DNA of 64,000 nt. Origin: Streptomyces zhaozhouensis. GTDB lineage: Bacteria; Actinomycetota; Actinomycetes; Streptomycetales; Streptomycetaceae. Below are positions 43,357 through 51,890 of this stretch, piece after piece. The stretch is from assembly GCF_900230195.1 (NCBI RefSeq), contig NZ_OCNE01000007.1:1-64000 (forward strand). The letters are read 5' to 3'. The stretch's first letter is position 1; the number at the start of each line of letters is the position of its first letter. A program made the translations under genes and the position numbers. The notes below the pieces were generated by a model. The model was not told the origin of the DNA and searched no databases. It worked only from the letters and a program-made list of their open reading frames with translations.

Positions 43357-45259
43357 CCCCCGTTCGTTCCGCACCTCGCAGCACGCCGAGGTGCGGAACG
43401 AGCGTGCGGTGCGGCGGCGGGGGACGGTGCAGGGCGAGACCGCTCTCCTCGGCCAGCCGCTCCAGACCGACGGTGTACCAGTGGTAGTGGTCCCGCACCT
43501 CGCGCACCAGCCGCTCGCCGTCGAAGACCCGCCACGTGGTGTCCAGCCGCATCCGGTCCTCGCCCGAGGGCTCACCGGCCATCCACCACTCGTACCGCAG
43601 CCGCCCCAGCGTGGCGCTCCGCAGCCGGGTCGGGGGCATCGACACGGGACTGGTCAGGCCCATCACCTCCACGACGATCGGCGCGCCGGGGGGCAGGCGC
43701 GCGGCCAGCCCCCTGAGCAGGTCCCCGCGCGCGCCAGGGGGGAGGTGCCCCAGCACCCCGCACAGCACCGCCCCGCACAGCCGTTCGGGCAGCACCAGTT
43801 CGTGTGCCGCCTCGGGCAGCACCGTGACGCGTGCGGCGAGGTCGGCGCGCTCGGCGAGCCTGGCGGTCAGGATCGCGCGCATCCCGGGGGCCGGCTCGGT
43901 GGCCACGATCTCGCAGTCGGGGAAGGCGTCCGCGATCTGCCGTGTGACCAGGCCGGTGCCCGCTCCGACGTCCAGCAGGGGGCCGGCCGAGGCGTCGAGG
44001 CCGCTGAGCGCGGCCACCACCGCGGGCCCGGTGCGGGAGGTGTGCTCCCCCGCGCCCAGGTCGAAGAACTCCGCGGGCTGGTCGTAGCCGGCGCCCGGCG
44101 GGTCGTCGACGGGGGACGCGCCGGGGGAGGGGGACGGGGCGGGCCGCTCGCCGAGGAGGTCCCGGGCGGCGAGCGGGGTGGGCGTCGCCGGACGCACCAG
44201 CTCCGGCGGCCCCAGCCTCGCCATGAGGTCGCGCCACATGGCGAAGACCGCCAGATCGTGGCCGGCCGCGCGCAGCGGGTCGCCCCCCGCCCCGATCGCG
44301 TCCGCGAACTCCGTGAGCGCGATGCCGAACGCCTCCGGCCACCACGCGGAGAAGACCTCGTCGAAGCGCGGCGGGGGCGCGTCGTCGAGCGTCTCGCTGA
44401 CGGGCAGCGCCAGCCCCTCGGCTCCCGGCCCGGCCCGGAAGACCAGACGGTGCCCCTCGTCCCTGGGGGAGTGCAGACGCGGCTGCCACAGCACCGGGCC
44501 GTGGGTGTCCGCCAACGTGAGCACCCCGCCCTCCGTCCCGACGCTGACGCGGTGCCAGAACAGGGCGTGGTTGTCCCGGTCGCCCGGATGGAGCTGATGG
44601 TGCACGCGGAGCGTCAGCGGCACGCCCCGGACGGCGCCGTGCAGCAGCCGCACCGGCGCCTCGCCGTCCGCGGCGGCCCTGACCTCCTCGGGGACCGGCG
44701 CGGGGTCGCCCAGCCGCCAGGGGCGCAGCCCGCCCAGTGCCCGGCCGAGGATGTCCAGCAACGGGGCCAGCACGTGCACGGGCGACGCCGCGTCCACGAA
44801 GAGGACCCGTTGCCTCGACCGCAGCCCCGCGGCGGCCCGCAGGAACCGCCGCACGGACGCCACATGGGGGTAGTGGGTGTTGACGCGGAACTGCCGGCCC
44901 GCCGTGCGCGCCAACCTCAGCGAGTCGGCCAACTCGTCCGGGTGCAGGGGGTGTTCCTGGAGCACGTGCACACCGCGCCGGAGCAGGGCCTGGCCCAGTT
45001 CCGTGCCCGGGCCGCCCATGACGGCGGAGGGCACCACCACGCACGCGGCGTCCACCTCCTCGGGGAGGTCGTCCACCGCGCTGTGGCAGGGCACCCCCAG
45101 TCGGTCCGCCGCTTCCCGCGACCGCGCCCCGCCCCGGGAGAGGACGCCCACGAGCGTGAAGGCGGGGTGGGCGCGCACCGCGTCGAGGTAGAAGCGGCCG
45201 AAGTTGGTGCCGGCCACCACGGTGCGCAGCGGCCGGTCGGGGCCGGGGGGCGGGCTCAC
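43346..45259 (-). CDS. Thiazolinyl imide reductase fused to a SAM methyltransferase
   Basis: The protein has 637 residues. Residues 1-370 match the Irp3/YbtU/PchG reductases of the Gfo/Idh fold: TVVAGTNFGRFYLDAV, HVLQEHPLHPDELA, FRVNTHYPHVASVRRF and DIGRALGG-like helices. These reduce one thiazoline ring to thiazolidine on the NRPS using NADPH. After a Pro/Ser-rich linker (about 370-395), residues 395-637 are a methyltransferase with LLDVGAGTGLVTRQIAD near 425, paralogous to the protein at 40376-41137. In yersiniabactin and pyochelin systems the reductase is a separate protein. It starts at GTG overlapping the upstream stop by 4 bases. Confidence 0.88.
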   Translation of the reverse strand: MSPPPGPDRPLRTVVAGTNFGRFYLDAVRAHPAFTLVGVLSRGGARSREAADRLGVPCHSAVDDLPEEVDAACVVVPSAVMGGPGTELGQALLRRGVHVLQEHPLHPDELADSLRLARTAGRQFRVNTHYPHVASVRRFLRAAAGLRSRQRVLFVDAASPVHVLAPLLDILGRALGGLRPWRLGDPAPVPEEVRAAADGEAPVRLLHGAVRGVPLTLRVHHQLHPGDRDNHALFWHRVSVGTEGGVLTLADTHGPVLWQPRLHSPRDEGHRLVFRAGPGAEGLALPVSETLDDAPPPRFDEVFSAWWPEAFGIALTEFADAIGAGGDPLRAAGHDLAVFAMWRDLMARLGPPELVRPATPTPLAARDLLGERPAPSPSPGASPVDDPPGAGYDQPAEFFDLGAGEHTSRTGPAVVAALSGLDASAGPLLDVGAGTGLVTRQIADAFPDCEIVATEPAPGMRAILTARLAERADLAARVTVLPEAAHELVLPERLCGAVLCGVLGHLPPGARGDLLRGLAARLPPGAPIVVEVMGLTSPVSMPPTRLRSATLGRLRYEWWMAGEPSGEDRMRLDTTWRVFDGERLVREVRDHYHWYTVGLERLAEESGLALHRPPPPHRTLVPHLGVLRGAERTGVTR

Positions 45260-46398
45260 AGGGCACCGTCCTCGAACGCGCCCACGGCCGGCGCCCCGTC
45301 AGGGGCGGCGGTGGTGAACCGGGCGAACTCCGCGGCGCCCGTCCTCTCCAGGGCGGCCAGCACCCCGGCGGGGCGCAGCACCCGTGCCGCGAAGTGGAGA
45401 CCGGGCGCGACCCGGTCCGCCAGCACCTCCCCGACGGTGACGGCGGCCACCGCGCCCGTGAGCCGGTAGCTGTCGTCGGCGCGCACGACCACCGTGCGGG
45501 ACCACTCGGGCCCCGACAGCTCCACGACCAGCCGGTAGTACGGGGCACGGCCGGCCAGGTCGATCGCGCCGGCCCTGATGATCCGGTCGACGGCCTCCTG
45601 GCGCCGCGTCTCGGTGTCCACCGGCAGCGTGGGCAGCGCGGCGAACAGGGACCGGATCTGTCCGCCGGGGAACACGTTGTACCACCGGGCCTCGGCCAGC
45701 CGCAGGTCGGCCGCGAGGCGCTGGACCTCGGCGGTCAGCAGCGGCTGGGTCGTCACGCGTCCGGGGAAGAACGGGACCTCGGCGTCCTCCTCGACGCGCA
45801 GCGCCTTGTCCTGCCTGCGCCCCTGCCGCCACATGGCCAGCGCGTGCCCGTAGGGCTCCCCGTCGGGGCCGCCGTCCCGCAGGGAGAGCAGGATGTCGGC
45901 CGCCACCGTGCGGGTGGCCCTCTCCAGTCCCCCGGCGTGGACGGTCAACGCGGTGGGAGCGGTCGCCCCGGCCGGGCGCGTGTCGAGGAGATGACGCGGC
46001 AGCAGGCCCGAGAGCCCGGGGACGGTGCCCGCCGAGAGCACGACCCGACGGCCTTCGGTCGGGACGCCGGCGTCGCCGAGGGCCTCGGCCACGGGGTCGT
46101 CGCCGAGGACGTCGACGTAGTCGGCGCCGGCGGCGAGGGCGGCCCGCGCCACCGTCTCCTTGAGGAGATAGCTGGGCCCCGCGCAGTTGAGCACGACGCG
46201 CTGCCCGCGGCAGAAGGCGGCGAGCGAGGCCGGGTCGGTGGCGTCCACGGCGGTGACCTCGACGTCCCGCCAGGCGGCGTCGACGTGGACGGCCCCGGGG
46301 TCGCGGGCCCCCAGCCGCAGGGGCCGGGACCTGGCGCGGGCCAGCAGGGCGACCGCGTGGCGGCCCACCTCGCCGGAGGCTCCCAGAACGGCGATCAT
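45256..46398 (-). CDS. Saccharopine dehydrogenase-like NAD(P)-binding protein
   Basis: The protein has 380 residues. IAVLGASGEVGRHAVALLA binds the dinucleotide, VVLNCAGPSYLLKETVARAA and GADYVDVLGDDP follow, and GTVPGLSGLLPRHLL closes the Rossmann half. The rest (to 380) resembles the C-terminal part of short saccharopine-reductase-like proteins. It overlaps the NRPS gene upstream and the reductase gene downstream by 4 bases each, so it is part of the assembly operon. Its role is unknown; it may reduce an intermediate or make a precursor. Confidence 0.78.
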   Translation of the reverse strand: MIAVLGASGEVGRHAVALLARARSRPLRLGARDPGAVHVDAAWRDVEVTAVDATDPASLAAFCRGQRVVLNCAGPSYLLKETVARAALAAGADYVDVLGDDPVAEALGDAGVPTEGRRVVLSAGTVPGLSGLLPRHLLDTRPAGATAPTALTVHAGGLERATRTVAADILLSLRDGGPDGEPYGHALAMWRQGRRQDKALRVEEDAEVPFFPGRVTTQPLLTAEVQRLAADLRLAEARWYNVFPGGQIRSLFAALPTLPVDTETRRQEAVDRIIRAGAIDLAGRAPYYRLVVELSGPEWSRTVVVRADDSYRLTGAVAAVTVGEVLADRVAPGLHFAARVLRPAGVLAALERTGAAEFARFTTAAPDGAPAVGAFEDGAL

Positions 46399-49300
46399 GA
46401 CGTCATCCCCTCGAAACCCTCGTAACCCTCGATCAGTTCGGTCAGATGGCGGAAGACCGTGGGCACGTTGTCGCCGGTCATGCAGGTGAAGTGCTCGCCC
46501 GGGATGTCCCGGGTGCGCAGTTCGCCCAGGCAGATCTTCGCCCAGTGGTCGGTGATGGTGTCGGCGCTGCCGGGGAACGGGTAGGCGCCGTTGTGCCGCA
46601 GGAAGGTGATGTCCCCCGCGTAGGGCTCGGCACGGTGCCGGCTGAGTGCGAACGTGGACTGCTGGTAGGTGCGCAGGGCGCGCAGCAGGCCCTCGGGCTG
46701 GTAGGTGCCGGTGAGTTCGGGCGGCAGCGCCTCGACCATCCGCCTCACGCGGGCCATCCTGGGCAGCGACTCCATGGCGGCGAACGCCTCCCCGACGTCG
46801 GCGTACTCGCCGTCGAGCGAGGCGACGGACCCGTCGGAGATGGCGTCGGGGGAGCGTTCCAGGACGGTTCCCACGGCCGCGCCCACCCGGTCCTGGTCGG
46901 CGGGGAACCCGACGTGCGCCAGGTCCATGCCCATCATCAGGCCGAAGGAGTACTCCGACAGCAGCTCGTCGTCGATCCGGAAGGTCGGGCTGTGGCTGCT
47001 GATGACGGTGAGGCCGCGCACCTCGGCGCCCGAGTCCCCCAGCACGCGGGCGACCTCGGTGGCGATGACGCCGCCGACGCAGTAGCCGACGATGTCGAAC
47101 CGGTCGTGCCCGGTGTCCAGCAGGGCCCGCGCGTAGCGGGCGGCGAGACGGTCGATCAGCCCGGTGGCGTCCGCGTTGAGGAAGGCGTCCAGCTCCGGTA
47201 TCTCCAGGCCGAGCAGGGCGTTCTCCCCGGTGGTCGCGGAACGGAGCCGGGTGATCAGCGGGCGGTACGGCAGCAGGGTGCCCGTACCGGCGTGGACCAG
47301 CACGGTGGCGGGCCCCGGCGCCTCCCGCAGGGAGACGACGGGCGTGGCCTCCGCCGCCGCGTCGCCGTCCTCGCCCGCGCCGACCTCCCGCAGATAGGCC
47401 GCGAGCCCGGCGACGGTGGGCCGGCGCAACAGGTGGCGCAGGACGACCTCCCACTCCAGGTCCCACTCGCCGTTCTCCACCCCCGCCAGGCCCTCCCTCA
47501 GGCGCCCCACGATCCGGGCCACCAGCAGGGAGTCGCCGCCGAGCGCGAAGAGGTCGTCGTCGCGGCCGATGTCCTCCTGGCCCAGCAGCTCCGACCACAG
47601 CCCGGCCAGGGCGCGTTCCAGGTCGTCACGCGGCTGCCGCGCTCCGGGAGCGGCGGGGTCCTGCTCGGCGGCCTCGGCCCAGTGCTCCAACAGGGCCCGG
47701 TCCACCTTGCCGTTGGCGGTGCGGGGCAGGTCGTCGAGTATCTGCCAACGGGTGGGCACCGCGTACTCGGGCAGCCGCTCCTGGGCGTGGCGCGTCAGCT
47801 CCGCCGGGGTGAGGGGGGCCCGGTCCGGCTTGGGCTGGGCGAAGTACAGCCGCTGTCCGAACGCCTCGGCCACCGGGCCGGGGGAGGGGTACGCGGCGGC
47901 GATCCGGCCCGCGTCCGCGGTGAGGAGCCCGGCCCACTGGCCGGAGTCGAGGAACGTCCGCTCGTCCGCCTCGCGCAGGTCGGTGAACGGCCCGGCGTGC
48001 TCGGGCAGGAACTCGGTGGAGACGCGCACCGACGGGTCGTCGTCGTCCGTGTTCTGCACCAGGACGAGCCAGCCCCCCGGCGCCACCAGGGCGGTGAGCC
48101 GGCGCAGGGCGGCGGGCACGTCGCCGAGGTTGTCCAGGACCCCGACGCACACCAGCACGTCCACGGAGTTGGGCGGGAACCCCTGGGCGCGTGGGTCGGC
48201 GTCGGGGTCGAAGGACGCGGTGCGCACCCGGGGGTCGTCGGCGAAGCGGCGTTCCGCTTCGGCGCGCCGCTGGGCGGAGGTGTCCGTGGCCAGGTAGTCG
48301 ACCGGGGCCGGGGACTCCCCGAGGGCGGCGAGCACCGCGCCGACCGCCCCTCCGCCGCGGAGCCCGACCTCCAGGACACGCGCCGGCTCCGGCCCGGTGT
48401 GGCGCTGGACGAGCGTGGCGACCCCGGCGGCCAGGACATGGTGCAGCACGCGTGCGGGCGCGTTCTCCCGGTAGGCGGCGGCCAGCGCCTCGTCCGAGGC
48501 GCCGGAGAAGGGGAGTTCCGACGACTCGTGACGGCCCGTCAGCAGCCGGGGGAGGGCGCGTGCGCTGGCGCGCACGGTGGCGAACAACTCGCCGCTCCAC
48601 CCCGCCTCGCGTTCCAGCGACTCGGCGCGCTCCCACCGTTCGGCGGTGGCGTCCTCGCCCGGCGCCCGCAGGTCCCGGTACGCGCCGTCCGGGGTCCGGG
48701 TGAGCAGCCCCGCCTCGACGAGCCCGCGCAGCCATCTGCGCACCAGGCGCCGGCGCGCGGGCGGGACCTGGAGGGCGGTGCAGACCCCGGCGGCGTCGAC
48801 CGGGCCCGCCGCCTCGGCGAAGGCGGGCGCGAGTGCCTCGGCGGTGGAGTGGAGCGCGGCGTCGGCCAGGGCGGCGCGGAACGCGGAGAGCCGGTCGACA
48901 TCCACCCCGGCGAGCGCCTCGTCCATGGCGCGGTCGGCGGCCCGGCGCCACTCCTGCCCCGGGGCCGGGAGCACCGCGTGCCGCGCCGGCTCGACGAAGG
49001 CGGCCAGCGGACGCGAGCCACCCGTCGTGGCGTCCCCCCGGCCGCCGGCCACCACCACGGCCGCCGCGCCGACCGCGGGCAGGCCCTCGACGACGGACTG
49101 GATCTCGCCCAGCTCGACGCGGTACCCGCGGATCTTGACCTGCTGGTCGTCGCGCCCGAGGAACTCGATGACGCCGTCGGGGTGGTAGCGCCCGAGGTCA
49201 CCGGTGCGGTAGAGCCGTTCCCCGGTGACCGGGTGGGTGGGAAAGCGCGCGGCGGTCCGCGCGGCGTCCTTGAGATAGCCCTGGGCGAGCCCGGCACCGC

Positions 49301-51890
49301 CGATGTACAGCTCGCCGGGCACCAGGTCGGGGCGGGGACGCATCGCCTGGTCCAGCACGTGGAAGGTCTGGTTGGTCAGCGGTCTGCCGTAGGGGACGCT
49401 GGGGCGTTCGGCGTCCTCGGGACGCACCGCGTGGTGGATGGACCAGATCGACGCCTCGGTCGCGCCGCCCAGGCTGTGGACCTCGGCCCCGGGGGCCCAA
49501 CGGGCCACGGCGGCGGGCAGCCGGGGCGGGATCCAGTCACCGGAGAGCAGGGCCAGCCGCAGCGAGGGCAGCGGGGGGTCGTCGGCCCGCAGATAGTCGT
49601 GCAGCATCTGGAGCTGGCCCGGAACGGAGTTCCAGACGGTGACGCCGTCCTCGCGGACGATCTCGGCCCAACTGGAGGGGTCCCCCCGGCGTTCGGGGTC
49701 GGCCAGGACCATCGACGCCCCCAGGCTCAGGGGACCGAAGACGTCGTAGACGGACAGGTCGAACCCGAGCTGGGCGAGGGCAAAGACGCGGTCCTCCGGG
49801 GTGAGCCCGAAGCGGCGGTTGATGTCGGCGACGGTGTTCAGGGCGGCGGCGTGGCCGATCATCACGCCCTTGGGGGCGCCGGTGGAGCCGGAGGTGTAGA
49901 TCACGTAGGCCAGGTCGTCGGGGTCGGTTCCCGCGTCGTCGAGGGGCTCGGCGGAGGGCGGACAGGAGTCCACCGGGATCACCGGCACGTCCTTCGGCCA
50001 CTCGTGCCCGGCGGCGAGCCAGGACTGGGTGAGCACCGCGGCGACCTCGGCGTCGGCGAGGATCGCCTCGCGGCGGAGCCTGGGCTGGTGGGTGTCGAGC
50101 GGCAGGTAGGCGGCGCCGGCCAGCAGGGTGCCGAGCGCCGCCGCGGGCTGCTCCCAGCCCTTCTCCAACGAGAGCGCGACGAGGTCGCCGCGGCCGACCC
50201 CGGTCGCGCGGAGGGCGCGGGCGATCCCCTGGGCGCGGGCGAGAAGCTCCCCGTAGGTCAGGGACCCCCCGCGCGTGCGCACGGCGACCCGGTCGGGGAG
50301 ACGCCGCGCGGTGTCCACCACCCCGTCCTGGAGCCGGGCACGGGGCGCGGGAGCCGTCGTGTCGTTGGCCCGCGCGCGGACCGCCTCGGTGCGTGCGGGA
50401 AGCGCCACGCGGGCGGGGGACCGCCAGGCCGCGGGGTCGTCGGCGAGGGTGGTCACCAGCCCGGTGAACGCCTCGAACATGTCCTCGGCCGTGGTGCCGG
50501 CGAGGACCCCCTGGCGCACGTCCCAGCTGAGCGCGAGCCCGCCGGCGCGCTCCATCACCTGGCAGTCGAGCCAGACCTGGGGGGTCTGTGTCCTGGCGTA
50601 GCGCACCACGCCCTCCGGCCGCCTGGTGGTGGCCGAGCCGAGGGTGCTGGTGAAGACGACCGGCATCAGCAGGGGCCCGGACCGGCCGGCCCGGCTCATC
50701 TCGGCGAGCACCTGGCTGCCGGTGAACAGCCCGTGGGAGAGGTCCTCCAGCAGCGTGGCGCTCAGGGCGCCGGCCCGCTCCGCGAAACCGCTCTCCTCGC
50801 CCAGGTCCACGGCGAGCAGCTCCACCGCCGTGAAGTCCCCCACCAGCTGGTCGACCTGTTCGTGGAGGGGAAGGCGGGTGAAGGTGGGCACGTTCAGGGT
50901 GAAGCGCGGACTGCCGCTCCACCGGCCGACGACCTCGGCGTAGGCGGCGAGGACAGCGGCCGAGACGGTCAGCCCGTGGGCGGCCGCGTGGTCGGTGAAC
51001 GCCCGCGCCCGGTCGGGGGGAAGGAGCGTTTCGAGACGGGTGAAGGGGCCGGGGCGTTCGGCGGTGGGGGCGAGGGGCAGCTCGGGGGCGTCGGGAAGGT
51101 CGGGAAGCCGGCGCAGCCAGTAGTCGCGGTGGCGGTCGTACTCGGAGGTCAGGCTCTGCTGGCGGCGCGTCAGCACGTAGTCCCGGAAGCCGAGCTCCAA
51201 CGGCCGCAGCGGCCTGCCGTGGTAGACGTCCTCCAGCTCCGCGAGCACCAGCAGCAGGCTGGCGTAGTCGACGATGAGCTGGTCCATGGACAGGTGGAGC
51301 ACCAGGGCGTCGTCGCAGTGGGTCAACCGCACGGCGAACAGCGGCGGTCGGTCGGTGGGCGGGACCCGGGTGGCCAGCTCCTCACGGACCTCGGCCAGCC
51401 GCGCGTCCACCGCGGCGGGCGGGGCGCCCTTCAGGTCCCGCCGGTCGAGAGGCGGTTCGGGGAGTTCCGCGAGGACCTCCTGCGACCCGTCCGGGTGCAC
51501 GGCGGCACGCAGCATGTCGTGGCGGCGGACGACGGCCCACCACGCGTCGTTGAGCCGGTCGGGGTCCGTGTCCGCCGGGTAGGCCATCTCGAGGTAGACG
51601 TGGCAGGCCACCCCGCCGTAGCCGTACGCCTCGCCACGCCCCACGAGATAGGCGGCCTGGATGTCGGTGAGGGGGAAGGGGGCGTGGGCCGCGGCGCGGT
51701 CGGGGACGACGCGGGCCGCGCCCGCCCGCGCGGTCAGGTGGGTCAGCACCTCGTCCCGGTGGGCGCGCAGCAGGGCGCGGCGTTCCTCGGTCAGCACCCC
51801 CCGGGGCGCGCGGAAGCGGAGCTGGCCGTCCTCCGCCCAGAGGCGGATGCCGTCCTTCTCCAGGTCGGAGACGATCTGCTGGGCCTTCAT
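46395..51890 (-). CDS. NRPS: docking-Cy-A(MT-like)-PCP-TE, metallophore
   Basis: The protein has 1831 residues. A TubC-type docking domain (1-60) is followed by a cyclisation domain with DQLIVDYAS near 201-209. The adenylation domain has YTSGSTGAPKG near 664 and specificity residues D-L-Y-N-L-S-I-W in the same places as known cysteine domains. A methyltransferase-like insert (about 985-1345) has a weak SAM motif, VLEVGLRGGGAV, as in the MT-like epimerases of PchE and HMWP2. A carrier has GGDSLL near 1447. The thioesterase reads GYCVGG, with Cys1604 where Ser is usual. It adds and cyclises the last cysteine and releases the product. The start overlaps the first NRPS gene by 4 bases. Confidence 0.93.
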   Translation of the reverse strand: MKAQQIVSDLEKDGIRLWAEDGQLRFRAPRGVLTEERRALLRAHRDEVLTHLTARAGAARVVPDRAAAHAPFPLTDIQAAYLVGRGEAYGYGGVACHVYLEMAYPADTDPDRLNDAWWAVVRRHDMLRAAVHPDGSQEVLAELPEPPLDRRDLKGAPPAAVDARLAEVREELATRVPPTDRPPLFAVRLTHCDDALVLHLSMDQLIVDYASLLLVLAELEDVYHGRPLRPLELGFRDYVLTRRQQSLTSEYDRHRDYWLRRLPDLPDAPELPLAPTAERPGPFTRLETLLPPDRARAFTDHAAAHGLTVSAAVLAAYAEVVGRWSGSPRFTLNVPTFTRLPLHEQVDQLVGDFTAVELLAVDLGEESGFAERAGALSATLLEDLSHGLFTGSQVLAEMSRAGRSGPLLMPVVFTSTLGSATTRRPEGVVRYARTQTPQVWLDCQVMERAGGLALSWDVRQGVLAGTTAEDMFEAFTGLVTTLADDPAAWRSPARVALPARTEAVRARANDTTAPAPRARLQDGVVDTARRLPDRVAVRTRGGSLTYGELLARAQGIARALRATGVGRGDLVALSLEKGWEQPAAALGTLLAGAAYLPLDTHQPRLRREAILADAEVAAVLTQSWLAAGHEWPKDVPVIPVDSCPPSAEPLDDAGTDPDDLAYVIYTSGSTGAPKGVMIGHAAALNTVADINRRFGLTPEDRVFALAQLGFDLSVYDVFGPLSLGASMVLADPERRGDPSSWAEIVREDGVTVWNSVPGQLQMLHDYLRADDPPLPSLRLALLSGDWIPPRLPAAVARWAPGAEVHSLGGATEASIWSIHHAVRPEDAERPSVPYGRPLTNQTFHVLDQAMRPRPDLVPGELYIGGAGLAQGYLKDAARTAARFPTHPVTGERLYRTGDLGRYHPDGVIEFLGRDDQQVKIRGYRVELGEIQSVVEGLPAVGAAAVVVAGGRGDATTGGSRPLAAFVEPARHAVLPAPGQEWRRAADRAMDEALAGVDVDRLSAFRAALADAALHSTAEALAPAFAEAAGPVDAAGVCTALQVPPARRRLVRRWLRGLVEAGLLTRTPDGAYRDLRAPGEDATAERWERAESLEREAGWSGELFATVRASARALPRLLTGRHESSELPFSGASDEALAAAYRENAPARVLHHVLAAGVATLVQRHTGPEPARVLEVGLRGGGAVGAVLAALGESPAPVDYLATDTSAQRRAEAERRFADDPRVRTASFDPDADPRAQGFPPNSVDVLVCVGVLDNLGDVPAALRRLTALVAPGGWLVLVQNTDDDDPSVRVSTEFLPEHAGPFTDLREADERTFLDSGQWAGLLTADAGRIAAAYPSPGPVAEAFGQRLYFAQPKPDRAPLTPAELTRHAQERLPEYAVPTRWQILDDLPRTANGKVDRALLEHWAEAAEQDPAAPGARQPRDDLERALAGLWSELLGQEDIGRDDDLFALGGDSLLVARIVGRLREGLAGVENGEWDLEWEVVLRHLLRRPTVAGLAAYLREVGAGEDGDAAAEATPVVSLREAPGPATVLVHAGTGTLLPYRPLITRLRSATTGENALLGLEIPELDAFLNADATGLIDRLAARYARALLDTGHDRFDIVGYCVGGVIATEVARVLGDSGAEVRGLTVISSHSPTFRIDDELLSEYSFGLMMGMDLAHVGFPADQDRVGAAVGTVLERSPDAISDGSVASLDGEYADVGEAFAAMESLPRMARVRRMVEALPPELTGTYQPEGLLRALRTYQQSTFALSRHRAEPYAGDITFLRHNGAYPFPGSADTITDHWAKICLGELRTRDIPGEHFTCMTGDNVPTVFRHLTELIEGYEGFEGMTS

